Part shown: positions 23,308 to 35,511 of the stretch, piece by piece
How positions within the stretch are numbered: the first letter of the stretch is position 1
How the letters are laid out: each line of letters opens with the position of its first letter
Source: Eucalyptus grandis
Lineage: Eukaryota > Streptophyta > Magnoliopsida > Myrtales > Myrtaceae
DNA length: 64,000 bases
Direction of reading: 5' to 3'
Assembly (NCBI RefSeq): GCF_016545825.1
Contig: NC_052614.1
Location: 21,408,559 to 21,472,558 of the forward strand
Notes under the pieces: model-generated
Database searches by the model: none
Told to the model about the DNA's origin: nothing
The model's input: only the letters and a program-made list of their open reading frames with translations
Made by a program: the position numbers and the translations under genes

Positions 23308-25030
23308 CAAACAGCCACCCTTCTGCTCCTCCTCATTTTCTTCCCAACGTTCTTTCTTCCCTCACGCATTTCCCCTCCCCTCCATTCTCTTTCCTTTTCT
23401 TTACCGCCAACTCCCATTTTCTTCATCCGGTTCTGGTTCTGCTTTTCCTCTTGTTGGAATTCAAGTCGGCAGAAGACGACTTACCTTTATCCGATGCGCA
23501 AACTTTAATTAGCCCTGGAATGAACGTTGAATTGCCGATGAAACACGAACAATATTACCTCATGTTGGTCTGGATGCGATCACGAGAAAAGCACCCGATT
23601 TCCACAGCGTAAATGCCGATTGTTCTTGTAAAACTGAAATTGAATGCCTTCTTCTTTCTTATGGAAAGGGAGAGAAATTTGGTGCGTATGTTCTGCCAGC
23701 AACAACCCCCAACAGTTGTCTTCAAAAGGCTTTTATACTACTCCGTGACACCCCTACAAATGGTGTCCTTCCATCATACCATATCAAGGCAAATCGGTGC
23801 GATCCAATCACACCCCCATCATGGACGTACCAGCTAAAGTACAACATCTCTCACTCGGACATGATGGGCTTGATAGCGCTCTATCAAAAATATAAGGCAT
23901 TCAACATTCATCAACTTTACAAAACAATTCATACTGGCAAATAAGCTGTGCGACCAATGAGTACACCTGCATTTGGGAGCTCAAATTATGCACCAGTTAG
24001 GGATGACATAATGGCTACAACCCCGAAAAGAAATAAACAATCGATGTGTCACGATGCCCCAGACATATTTTGTTACATCAATCCAAGTATACCTATCCCT
24101 TAAAGGCTATACTTGACTATTCTCAAAACACCATGTATTTACAATTATATCCGCAGCCACAGAGGGCAATATAATTGGTCGACCAGTAAATACATGTAAT
24201 AGACGTAAAACAACAATAGTCTTCCTTCGCACTCATGTCTCTCTCCATTTCAGAACAACTGCTTTCCTAGACACGTCCCATAATGCCATATCTATTCATG
24301 ACCGCCGGTAACATGCTAAAGTAGCAATATTGATCTTTCACTTCGAGAACATAGTCAAAAGTAACATAGGGCACAAAATTGTGGTAAATTATAAATTACC
24401 TCAAAGGCTCACACGATGAGTAAATAGGAATAATTTTACTCATCTTCCCTTATTGGTCATACAATGCACATGTAGTATGAATTACATGCTATAATGGATT
24501 TCTCTTTCTATAAGAGTGTGTCATTTATTAAACATATCCACTATAGGGATCTTAGCCTAAACATAGTCACGTGCTCCTCACATACTCATGTTTAGCTCGA
24601 GTGCTAAATCGACTCGCTTTCTATAGCACCCAATTAAGTACTCGCATCTAGCATCTCACAGGCATACATGATTATGGGACTATCATGTTCGGTCTTATTA
24701 TAAATAAATCACAGACCTCATCTTGACTCCAATCAAGGCAACATATCATTTTATATACTAAACTTGCTCCTCAGCGTTTATTTGTACATAACGTCTCATC
24801 TCAACGTGCTATCTAAAGCACTTGAGGCGATTGCTCGTGTGAGTGGGCCAATCATTGCCTGCTAAAATACTTTTCAATAATATGTGTGTGTTTGTGCTAG
24901 TCTCATAGTGGATTTTTACTTATTGATAAAACATCAAATCACTAATAAACAAACAAGTACAATACATCTATCCACAAATACATAAACCAATGATCCTCTA
25001 CAATAACAGATATCACATTCTACGCAATCC
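23305..25030. other. Untranslated and LTR region next to Copia pol, undelimited
   Basis: No gene is visible. The right part (about 23840-25030) is probably the 3' untranslated region and 3' LTR of the minus-strand Copia element at 25030-28243, because pol ends at about 25040 reading leftward. I could not find its polypurine tract or LTR ends. Confidence 0.4.
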
Positions 25031-28000
25031 TAATGACATCCTATGGGTCAAGAATATGCCTCTAGGAATAGCTTTCGTAAATGGATCAGCAACCATTTGA
25101 TTGGTTGAAATATATTGTAGGATTACTTATTTCTACGCTATTATATCTCTTATGAAGTTGTTCTTTATGTCAATGTACTTTGTCCTTCCATGATACTTTG
25201 GATCCTTCACATAGGCAATGGCTACTTGACTATCGCAATAAACTATCACCGGTCTTGAAACCCTAGTGACAGTGGCTAAATTTTCTAAGAAACGTTTTAG
25301 TCATACTGCTTCTTGCGTTGCGGCAGAGCATGCAATAAATTCTACCTCCATCGTAGATAAGGCCGTGCATGTTTGTTTCTTGCTATTCCAAGAAATCGCA
25401 CCTCCATTAAGCAAGAACGCATATCCAGAAGTCGATTTATGCTCATCCAAGTCTCCACCCCAATCGGCATCTGAATAGCCTAATAGGCGTAAATCATTTC
25501 CTTGGTAACAAAGTCGATAGTCCATGGTGCCCTTCAAGTATCTCAGGATCCTCTTCACTGCTTTCCAGTGTGCTTGACTAGGATTTGATTGATATTAGCT
25601 CACCAATCCCAAGGCATAACATATGTCGAGTCGAGTACACATCATAGCATACATCAAACTTCCGATTGCACTAGAGTAAAGAACAGTTTCCATCACTTTG
25701 ATTTATTCTTGAGTCTTAGAACACATCTCAGTACTTAGGCCTTCACTTTGCATGACAGGGATATCAATGGGATTACAATGCTGCATATTGAAACGCTCAA
25801 GGATCTTCATAATATAAGACTCTTGTGATAAAGTAAGGAGTTTCCTTGATCGATCTCTTTCGATCTTAACTCCTAATATATAAGCGGCTTCTCCCATGTC
25901 CTTCATTTCAAAATTAGAGAACAACCATTCTTTTATGGTGATAACCAAAACCTTGTCATTTCCAGCCAATAAAATATCGTTTACATAAAATGATAAAATC
26001 ACAAATTTATCTTCGGACCGCTTGACATATACACAGTGATCTTCCTCGATCATCGTGAAACCAAAAATGGTTATGGCTCAATGAAAACGAAGATACCACT
26101 GTCTAGATGATTGCTTAAGGCCATATATTGAGCTCTAAAGTTTGCAAACTTTATACTCTTGACCTTTAGCTACGAAACCTATTGGCTGTTTCATATAGAT
26201 TTCCTCATCTAGTTCTCCATTGAGAAATGCCGTCTTTACATCCATCCGATGTAATTCAAGGTCCAAATGTGTAACGATAGCTAGAATAAGACGTATTACA
26301 GCAAACCTTACAACTGGTGAAAAGGTTTCCTCATAGTCTATACTCTCTTGTTGAGTATAACCTTTCGCCACAAGACAAGCCTTATACTTTTCAATGGATC
26401 CATCCGCCCTTCGCTTAATCTTGAAGACCCATTTGCTTTTAATGGCCTTACAATTAGGTGGTAGATCAACCAAGTCCCAGACATGGTTTGCCCTCATTGA
26501 CTCCATCTCATCTTCCAAAACTTTTCTCCATTCTTCCTTATCAGAAGATGAGAGAGCCTTTTGAACAATCTTAAGCTCGGCATCGTCATTATGAGCAATC
26601 ATAAATGCTTCCCCTTCAATCTCAAAACGACGACAAGGAATACTTTTACGATTACTTTTACGCAATTGAATTTATCTTGAATTCAATTCTTTAGGCGATG
26701 CAACACTCCCACTAGATCTTGCATGTTGAGGTGAACTATAACATCAGTGAGTGTGTTATCAGGATCTTCCATCTCATTTAATTGGAAGTCCTTATCAATC
26801 TCACCTCTACTAGGAAAATCGTTCTCCAAGAACGTAACATCTCGTGACTCCATTTCGGTCACACTTCCATCAGCTTGTTCACCTAGGAACACGTACCCTT
26901 TGGAGTGTTCAGAATATCTTATAAAGATACATTTCTTTCCTCTATGACCTAATTTTCCATATTTATGAGAAGAATCATGAATATAAGCTGCACATCCCCA
27001 TGGATGTAGACTACTCAAGTCTGGTTTCCTACCAGTCCATAATTCATAAGGGGTGGAAGTAACCAATTTTGAGGGCACTCGGTTAAGTATATAGGCAGCA
27101 GTCAATAATGCATCTCCCCAATAGGAGATAGGTAAATTCGCTTGCACCATCATAGACCTAACCATTTCCAATAGGGTTCTATTCCTTCTCTCAACTACCC
27201 CATTTTGTTGTGGAGTACCAGGAATAGTCAATTGTCGTACAATTCCCTTTTCATCACAAAGAGCCTTGAATTGCTTCGATAGATACTCACGTCCACAATC
27301 AGTTCTCAATGCCTTTATTGTTTTGTTTAACTGATTCTCTACCATCACTATATATCGTCTAAAGCAGTCTAATGCTTCTGACTTATGGGAGATCAGAAAG
27401 ACATAATCGAAACGTGTGAAGTCATCTATGAAAGTGATGAAATATGAGGCTCCATGCCTCGCCCTCACATTCAAAGGACCACAAATGTCAGAATGTATGA
27501 GATGCAATGGAAATTCAACTCTAGTCCCTTTACTTAATGGTTTTCTAGTTGCTTTTCCCACTAGACAATGTTCACATACGAATAGACTAACATTAGTGAG
27601 TGATCCTAAAAGGCTTTCTCTAGCTAATCTTTACATTCTTTGCAATCCAATGTGACATAATCTAGCATGCCAAGTACTTGCATCAATCTCAACATTACTA
27701 GAAGATGCAATTAAAGAAAAACAACCATCGATATTAACATTGTACTGATCATAGTCAATGTCTAACACCATAAAACCATTCGATACATGACCTGAACCAT
27801 AATAAATTATCCCGTAAAAAATGTCAACACAATCACCATGTAAATTCAATACATAACCTAAGCTAAGAAGAACAACTACAGAGACCCAGTTTCGTCGAAT
27901 ATCTGGAGCATAAAGGACATCATGTAAGAATAGGTTTCGACCACCACGTAAGATTAATTTACATGTGCCCATACTCTTCACTTCAACTCTTGAGTTATTC

Positions 28001-28243
28001 CTAACATATATACATCTTCTTCCAGGCTGTATCCGATGATACTCCACAAATGCTTTTCGGTCTCTAGCTACGTGGTCTGTTGCTCCTGAGTCTACAGTCC
28101 ACATTGGATGAGATTCAGCAAGCATTACAAAGACTAGAAACAAAAGCATTACTCAAAGTAATGGAGTAATAGGGTACCTTTTTCGGCTCAGTGCATTCAC
28201 AAGCAAAGTGACCCATCTTGCCACAATTGTAGCACTCCATCTT
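25030..28243 (-). pseudogene. Decayed Copia gag-pol, minus strand, gag side cut by assembly gap
   Basis: Reading leftward from the gap: a CCHC zinc knuckle (CYNCGKMGHFACEC, 28200-28243) and a protease with TVDSGATDHVARD (near 28080). An integrase follows (26683-27561) with LIHSDICGPLN, TDCGREYLS and NGVVERRNRT, the DDE residues. Then come a reverse transcriptase (26135-26665 and 25703-26053) with MDVKTAFLNGELDEEIYM, and RNase H (25301-25558) with YSDADWGGDLDEHKSTSG; the tail VADPFTKAIPRG lies near 25060. The catalytic YVDD is YVND here (codons at 25976-25984). Frames are broken between blocks. Confidence 0.9.
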
Positions 28244-28343
28244 NNNNNNNNNNNNNNNNNNNNNNNNNNNNNNNNNNNNNNNNNNNNNNNNNNNNNNNNN
28301 NNNNNNNNNNNNNNNNNNNNNNNNNNNNNNNNNNNNNNNNNNN
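28244..28343. other. Assembly gap of exactly 100 N
   Basis: A fixed-length run of N, as used for joins of unknown size in scaffolding. It lies between the zinc knuckle of a Copia element and the middle of an inverted-repeat element, both repetitive, so the true order and distance are not proven. Confidence 0.98.
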
Positions 28344-29034
28344 CTCAAACCTTGATAATTTGCCAATGTAGTTGTTCATCATGCTAATTTTAGTTGGGAA
28401 CTGATGATGTGAAAGCCAACCATTCTATATTGCATGACTGATGCTGACATCTAAAAATTATAAAATTTTTAAATTTTAATTTATTTTTATTAATCATTAT
28501 TATTTTTAAAATTTTATTGTCAGAGCTTGTGGGGTCTTGTTAGGCACTTGCCAAGGCCCAATGACCCTCACTAGCCACTAGGTGAGGGCTTGTTGCTAAG
28601 CCATTAGGGGGCTGTGATCCCTCGAGGGGTGACCCTTGCCGTGGTTGGTGAGAACTTGCTCTTGCCTAGCTCCTAAGCGAGGGTTGTGACCCTCACTAGT
28701 GGCTGATGAGAGCTTGAAGACCCTCACCCAATGGCCAATAGGGTCGTTGAGCCTTGGCTAGTTGTTACGGCTGCCCTTCTTAACAAAAGGAAAAAAGGAG
28801 AAGAAAAGAAATATAAAAATTCAGAAAATTAAAAATTAATATATATCTTTATATTAGTGTCAATTGTGTCACGTAAAGACTGTTGCGTTTATGTTAGCAA
28901 TTTTCAACTAAAATTAGCCAGATGGATTACATCGATAAATTATTGAAAGTTTTATGACTAAATTAGCCAAATTGAAAGGTTTATGACTGAATTGACACAG
29001 ATAAATTAGGTTTATGAATTTTATAGTAATTTTC
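28344..29034. mobile_element. Inverted-repeat element, copy 2, left end lost in the gap
   Basis: From the gap onward the sequence follows the family seen at 30555-31152 (TTGCCAATGTAGTTGTTC, then GGGAACTGATGATGTGAAAG). It has a GC-rich centre (28510-28780) and ends with the family's right terminal sequence TTTATAGTAATTTTC at 29034. There is no coding capacity. It sits in what would be intron 1 or the 3' flank of the PLAC8 copy A. Confidence 0.7.
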
Positions 29035-29307
29035 TCGCATTTCTTGCCTATGGTAGTCCTCTTACATAGACTGAAAAGTCAAAGTCTTCTTGGGGGCTCA
29101 AAGACCTAGCGTGTATTAACGATATAATCAATTAGTTAACCACATTGAAGTACAGTCACTTCATCTTTAGGATTTCTCTGTTCCTAGTTCGGCTATAGAC
29201 TTTAAATAGATAAATACATGGACACTCGATGTATACTGATTGAGAGAAGATTGTCCATTTTGACTTTGCAAATTGTATACAAAAAAATAAAAATAAAAAG
29301 AGTTTAC

Positions 29308-30029
29308 CATTTGTGGGGTGTTGCAAGGAGTCAAAGATCCCACTCTTCCACGGAACCCCAACGTACGGAACCAGAATCACCGACGGACCTTCTGGCCACA
29401 GCCCACTTGACCCGGCTGCTGGAGCAAGTGATGCTACCGCCAGTGGCGGCGGCGGCGGCGGCACGATACTGTCATTGTGCACCGGAACCAGTGCGTTGTT
29501 CCCCGATGGCTGTGGCGCCTGATGATCAGCCTTCTGCGGCGGAAACGTGACCGCTGGCCCTGCGGCGGCCCAGTGGCTGTTAATGTGGGCTGTCGTCGCT
29601 CCACATGGCCATGCAGTTGAAGGACCAGGCCCAAAACCAGGCCCGTTTCGGCCCGTTTCTTGTTTGTTGCTATTATTTTCAGGGGCGCAGGGCACATTCT
29701 GGTAGTCCGGGAAGGTTGCCGCAGCCACCGAGGACGCTGGCGGGAAAACCACCGCTTGTGCGGGCTCTATGTCATCGAGGCGGCGCGGCGGCAGCGTCAC
29801 TGGCCCCGGGTCGACATGGGAAGTGAGAGGAGGAGGAGGAACTGTGGGTTTGGTGACAGTGGTGGTGAAGTTGAGGTTTTCTCATGGTCGTCGTCACTGT
29901 TGGCATTGCAGGTTTGCGGCGGGTCGGTTGCGAGAGAATCAGGCGGCAAGGGGTCGGTAGCAGCAGCGGCAGGTGGCGGAGAAGTGGGTTCGGGGTCGGT
30001 AGTGCATGGGTTTGGCGCAGCCTTCCCAT
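29308..30029 (-). pseudogene. PLAC8-type gene, copy A, exon 1 only
   Basis: The minus-strand ATG at 30029 is at the same place as in copy B. The recognisable part is RRLDDIEPAQAVVFPP, a Pro-rich linker with TFPPQKADHQ, and the PLAC8 entry motif VPYVGVPWKSGIFDSLQHPT, ending at a donor GTAAAC (exon end 29308). PLAC8 proteins are small cysteine-rich membrane proteins that act in metal transport or cell-number control. Here the usual Cys after IFD is Ser-Leu. The domain frame has no in-frame ATG; the ATG frame stops at PPR just before it, so the N-terminal region is frameshifted. Exons 2 and 3 are absent: the intron runs into an inverted-repeat element and then the assembly gap. Confidence 0.75.
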
Positions 30030-30238
30030 GATGAATCGCTTGTTCTTGCTACACACAAGAGAGAACTAGTGATTTTGCATGCAACGTTGGCGACTACATG
30101 TTCTCGTTCGTGCTTGTGTATATACAGAATTAATTACTTTGGCAATCTCAATGATGTATAATAAAAATTTCATTTTGAAGTAGAATCTATGAAATATTCT
30201 TTGGTAAATTAGATTGATAGCTGCGGTGCGCCGTTTTA

Positions 30239-30257
30239 ATATATATATATATATATA
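30239..30257. repeat. (AT)n microsatellite
   Basis: Short run of AT repeats in the upstream region of PLAC8 copy A, absent at the equivalent place of copy B. Confidence 0.85.
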
Positions 30258-30352
30258 TTTTTTACTTTTTAGACAACTACTACAGTATAATTTCTCATCT
30301 ACTTGCTGCGTGCGTACTCGTCGTCCTTTAAGTAATAAGGGGTCGGTCCAAT

Positions 30353-30475
30353 GCCAGGTTAAAGCTTGACTTCAAAGTCTACCAAATGAAAACTACATCA
30401 ATATTGTCGAAAGCAACCTGACAATTTAAGGGCATTTTTTTTTTTATGTTTTCAATGATCAAAATCAGGCAAAAA
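30353..30475. repeat. Duplicated upstream block of PLAC8 copy A
   Basis: GCCAGGTTAAAGCTTGACTT through ATGTTTTCAATGATCAAA matches 35833-35955 upstream of copy B with only scattered differences. It shows that promoter-side DNA was copied with the gene. It may hold shared regulatory sites; none is recognised. Confidence 0.85.
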
Positions 30476-30554
30476 ATAAAAATAAAATCGAATGAATTGA
30501 TGAATGGAACCGAGAAAGTAACGAACAAACGGCTTTCAAATCAATGGGGTGTCA

Positions 30555-31152
30555 AGTAAAATTAACAAAAAGGTCCTAAATTTATTATACAAATGCAAAT
30601 TTAACCATAAACTCTTGAATTTGATTAATTTAAAACTTAACATTTTGACAAATGTCAATATAGTTCTTCTGGCATATTTTGATCGGGAATCGCTGACGTG
30701 AACATTAACTGTCCTAAGTACCATGATTGACGTCGACATTGGCAACTTTACTAATTTTTTTGAATTTTTTTATATCTTTATTTTTTTTTTCTTATTGTGG
30801 CTAGTGAGTGTCACGGTCGTTATTTAGGGCCGTGAGGGTTGAACCCTTGTCCATCCCGCGAGGTTGAGCCCTTGTTGGCCCTCGCATATGGCCACCACCT
30901 TTGTTGGCCATGGCCAAGGCTCGGTAATCGTGGAGGCTTTGGTAAAAAAAAAAAAAGAATGAAAAGAAACGAAAAATAAAGAAAAAAATCATCGGAAAGA
31001 AAAAAATTTAGAAAAATTAGAAAAATTATCTATGTTAGCTATTTCGGATAAAATTATCTAGAATAACTACATCGACAAATCTTATTTGTTTTTTTAAAAT
31101 TGAATTGATATAACTAAAAGTTTTAGAATAAACTAGTCTTACGGTTTTTTTA
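30555..31152. mobile_element. Inverted-repeat element, copy 3, inserted upstream of PLAC8 copy A
   Basis: The left end is GTAAAATTAACAAAAAGGTCC and the right end approaches its reverse complement near 31150. Inside are the family phrases TTCTGGCATATTTTGATCGG and GAATCGCTGACGTG and a GC-rich centre (30790-30930). The equivalent region of the duplicate at 35955-36145 lacks it, so it inserted after the duplication. Confidence 0.72.
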
Positions 31153-33548
31153 CGAGTGCGAATGGTTTGCAGATTTCACACGGAAGATGGCGAAGCTTCT
31201 GTTTGACTTTGTGTGGAGGCATTTTGCCATCTCTTTCCATGTGGAGACGTGCTTGCATGATCCGAGTGAAGAGGGCCACTTGCACAATGTCAATTGGATG
31301 GTGGGGGCCAATTCACTTTAGAGATATAAACCTCTAAAAGCCAATCTATTTTTTTTTTTAGTTTTCTTTAGAGAAAAAGAAATATTTAGTTTTCCAAAAA
31401 GTTTTTGTTATGCGGTTTATGCCCCCATTGCATTGCTTTCCAAACAAGTTTTTTTTTTTTTAGTACTTCCATTACTTCTAGATGGCATCATGAAAACGAA
31501 GTAAACCGTTGTATCATTACGAGAAGTTGGCTGCTAGATATATCATAATCTAGTTGTCCACACCGAAAAATGACAAGCAAAAGTAAATTATAGTGCATTT
31601 GTTGGAAGCGTGCAGGAGAAATTCGATATCTTCACCTTGGGAGATATCCAAAGGAGAGCCTAGAGTTCAAGCTTGGCAATATAGCTAGTTGGATATATTT
31701 TTATTCAAAAGATTAAGTTAATGAGCTATGAGTCAACTAAAGTATATTAGCTGCTCTATACCATACTAATTTTCTCACGTGTGACTTTTTTACTAACACA
31801 ACTTGCATGTGCATTTTAATAATCTTCCTCTCATGTTAAGTTTGCTCCTCCTTAAATTCGGGTATTCTTTTGTAACCGCTTCTCCTTAAATTTAGGTTTT
31901 CCTTTTGTATCAATATATTTCAATGCTTGCCTTCACTTCAGGTCTCAACAATTTACTCCTCACGCGTGAGCTCGGTTTTAAGTTTGCTTCCTCACCTCCA
32001 TTGCAAGTTTCTATCTCCAGAATGAACCATGGAGGCTGCCAAGCCTAACATTGGGACCACGTTGCTACACCATACCACTCACCTTCACTCTAGATCTCTT
32101 TTACCAAACTGATCCATAAAGGCTGCTTGGAAATCATGTTGGTTAGGAGATTCATTTCTTTGAAATATTCACCACACACCATAACACACCATAACAGATT
32201 GGTGGTTTACTAATCTATCATTAACTTTGATATTATTTGTTTAGAGTGAGTAGTAGAAATCCAATATTCACATGGGAAATCACCAAGAGAGGGCCCAAAA
32301 CTCGATATCCTCAATAAATCCAAATAGATTAATCTTTACTCAGAATCATAAGCTAATGAGTCACAAGTCAATTAGAATATGCTAAATGCTCCACACTATA
32401 TCAATGCTACAATGTGGTACTTTTTTCTGACACAACTCACACATGTATCTCTATAACATTCGGCTAGCAAAACCAAGGTTTGGTTCTCTCAATACAATAT
32501 GTTCCAAGTTACACTAAAGTGGAGCTCTTGGGGGAAAAAAATCTACATAGGAGAATAATTTTTTGCAGTAGAAGTCACACCAATATATAATTACTCAGCT
32601 TCTTGGTTTTAAGCTTTTCTCAAATTTACGATAGACCTCACATGTTTAAACCCTTGTCTATGTGCAAAAGCTTTGGATAATTACACAAATATCTTTACAT
32701 CTTATTAAGTCAGCACATGTCACGTCATCGTCCATTTTCAAAGAGGAGGTCAAAATGGACAAGAATTACATTTAATTCAAATTACGCAGTGTCATGAAAT
32801 CTTGGAAACATCTTTGGATCTCATTTGACACATATTAAAGTTATAGATGGTTTTAGGTTTTGCTTTTTTCTCTCTCCTCCTTAAGGTATCCCTTCATGAC
32901 TCTCGATTGACTTGTACGAGCTATATAATAAAAGACAATTTCGATTAATCAGGAACATAGATTAAAAATGTTAGAAGAAGCCTCAGATCACTTGAATTTC
33001 ACATGAAATGAACCGAATTGATACGAAAGATCCAACTATCTATAGCTTCACACCAAGCAGTTCATATAGAAGAACATGTTCAGGGTATATGCGTTGCATT
33101 AACAGACATAAATATCACCCGGACGGTCAGATCTAATCCATCATCTCAATATATGGGGATTCTGTAATCATCAAGATTATTTCAGGTCGACGCATGCAAC
33201 GAAAGAAACAAGCTACAGTCATTTTCTTTTGTGAAATAGTGAAGATTTCATTGACAGAAACAGGTCAAGAAGGAGCCCGACACAAGCCTCTCTCTCTCTC
33301 TCTCACATCATCTCATCATCGCCTGGTTCGTAGGAGGAATAATGTCCTCTCCTTGTTGCCTCTGCTCGTGTGAAATACCTGCGATCACGCCTTGATAACG
33401 CGCTCAAGAACCACGCACACAAACACAAGTAGTCATCGTTTGATCCTCGTCACGACCAAGAACTCTTTTGTCCTTCGTTCATATAGACAGAGAACTTCTC
33501 CTTTTCTTGGTTTTTGGCTGAAATATGGAAAATGACAGAGTTTTGATA
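31153..33548. other. Spacer between the two PLAC8 copies
   Basis: No gene seen. The segments 31165-31500 and 32580-32700 match the DNA upstream of copy B (36145-36480 and 37085-37215), so at least 31165-32700 belongs to the duplicated unit. A second, looser repeat pair is 31660-31830 and 32298-32450 (phrases AAGCTAATGAG and GCTCTATACCAT against GCTCCACACTATATC). The part 33290-33548 would be the 3' flank of copy B. Confidence 0.6.
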
Positions 33549-35377
33549 CTAGCCTTGAAAGGGGTCTAGGCCGCGGTACTTTAGCTCCTGGAGCTCCTGG
33601 CAAAGCGAGCAAAGAGGACACAGGATGTGGGCGAGTCAGTCGGTGACCGGGTCTCCGCTATCTGAAATGCATTCCGGAGCCTCCTTCTGTACGGGACTTC
33701 AATGTTCCAATGGCATAACGCCAGGAACAAGAAGAAGTTCACAAGCGAACCAGTCAAGCAACCTATGCATATGCAGACATGGTGAAGGTCCTGCATGAGA
33801 ACGCCAAATTTTAAAATGACCCTACCTATCACAAGAAAAATGGAAATGATGCACTGATTAGAACACTAGCTATAAAGCGACACAAAACAATAAAACTTTT
33901 TGGTTGCCATTGCATGATTTAAGTAATGGCAAGACGGTAGAAGATGCTGATGTTCTCTAATAACGTGTAGACAAACCGTTCTTCCACAAATTTTTTTTTT
34001 TTTTTGAGCTATTTGAAAACACATTCATGTCAATCCAAATAAAAGCTACCATCACTACGTTTGCTGAATTTCACACACGCCACGTTGTATATACACAATT
34101 TTCATTTAATGATAATGACCTACAATTGAACAAGTTAAAATAATTAAATATTTTCATCATTTATTCATTTAACACAACTTGAATTTTAGAATAGTAGGGA
34201 GTGAAAACCGCAAAATCTCATTGATATTTGAATACATAGAAAGAGAAACAACTTACTGGTGCTGCCATTGTCCAATGTCTCAGCAATCTGGCCGAATGTC
34301 ACGCATGGTGCTACTGTTTTTATTATTGCCGTAAGAAATACATGTAATTGGTTTGTGTGTGATATTAGACACAAAATAGGAGTTTGGAAAAATATTCCTT
34401 GTGCATTCGCATGTAAATTATTGCGCGAATTATTAGCGCGACAATGATGTCCGAATGCTTTATGAATCTAATTGGAATATGCACATAACTTTCCTAGGTG
34501 AGAGTGTGGACAAAGATTGCCATTACTTTTTCTTGGTATGGGATCCACCTTTGCACATTTTCTTGCCTCTGGTAGTCCCTCTTGCATAGAATGAAAAGTG
34601 AAGTCTTCTTGAGGGCTCAAAGACGGAGAATGCATCTTGGGCTATACTATTTATGAGAAGAATGTTCGTTTTGACTTCATGATAATTTCCCACGTGAAAT
34701 TATTCATCAGAAACATAAAAAAGACTTTACCATTGGTGGGTTGTTGACAGCAATCAAAGAGCCCACTCCTCCACGGAGCTCAAACGAACGGAACCAGAAT
34801 CATTGTTTTGATGCGCTGAAACCGATTCCTTGTTCGACAATGGCAGCAGCCCTTGATGATCCGCCTTCTGCGGCGGAAACATGACCGCCGGTCCTCCGGC
34901 GGCCGCGTGGCCGTTAACATGGGCTCGTGACGCTCCATATGGCCCGGTAGCTGCAGTAACAGGCCCATTTTGGACCTTGTATTGTTTGTTGCTGTAATTT
35001 TCAAGAGGCACGTAAGGCACAATCTGGTTGTCCGGGATGGTTTCCGCCGCCGCCAGGGGCACTGGCGGGAAAACCACCGTCGCACAGATTCTATGTCATC
35101 GAGGTTGTGCGGCGGCAGCGCCGATGGCTCCGGGTTGACATGGGAAGTGAGAAGAGGGGGAAGGACTTGTGGATCTTGGCGATGGTGGCGGTGAAGTTGA
35201 GGTTTTCTCGTGGTAGTCGCTGCTGGCGTTGTGGGTTTGCAGCGGGTCAGCGGGGGGAGAGTCCGGCGGTGGGCGGTATGTAGTCATGGCGGCGGGCGCC
35301 CGAGAAGTGGGTTCGGCGTCCCACGATGGTGCGGGTTCGAGGTTGGTATTGGATGAGGATGGAGACAGCTTTCCCAT
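33549..35377 (-). pseudogene. PLAC8-type gene, copy B, three exons with a nonsense codon
   Basis: Exon 1 (35377-34731) begins with ATG and a Ser/Pro-rich start, then LDDIES, then VVFPPVPLAAAETIPDNQIV and the PLAC8 entry motif. Exon 2 (about 34313-34257) encodes the family signature APCVTFGQIAETLDNGST. Exon 3 (33790-33549) has YRRRLRNAFQIAE and the ending CPLCSLCQELQELKYRGLDP. The family is a membrane-associated Cys-rich protein (CNR/PCR-like). Defects are a TGA at 34782-34780 in place of Gly in VPYVGVPW, a frame change before LDDIE, another just after it, and one in exon 3 before the Cys-rich end. These make it a pseudogene unless they are assembly errors. Splice sites (GTAAAG, CAG, GTAAGT) are intact. 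Confidence 0.8.
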
Positions 35378-35473
35378 GATGTATCGCCTGCTCTTGCTAC
35401 TCACAATAGAGAACTGATGATTTTGCATGCAACGAGGGTGGCTAATGTTCTTGTCTGTGCTGGTGTTATACAC

Positions 35474-35474
<1 letters not shown>

Positions 35475-35509
<35 letters not shown>
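35475..35509. repeat. (AC)n microsatellite
   Basis: About 17 AC units roughly 100 bp upstream of the PLAC8 copy B start codon, absent from copy A. Confidence 0.95.

Positions 35510-35511
<2 letters not shown>

Noticed and set aside
23250..23612. Ser/Leu-rich start resembling a signal peptide
   Set aside because: It is the (TC)n microsatellite; no domain follows.
28115..28382. Open frames crossing the N run
   Set aside because: They are continuous only because N is treated as open; the right side is an inverted-repeat element, not gag.
29218..30069. Plus-strand Gly/Arg-rich frames over the PLAC8 exon
   Set aside because: GC-rich antisense shadow; the minus strand carries the recognisable LDDIE and VPYVGVPW motifs.
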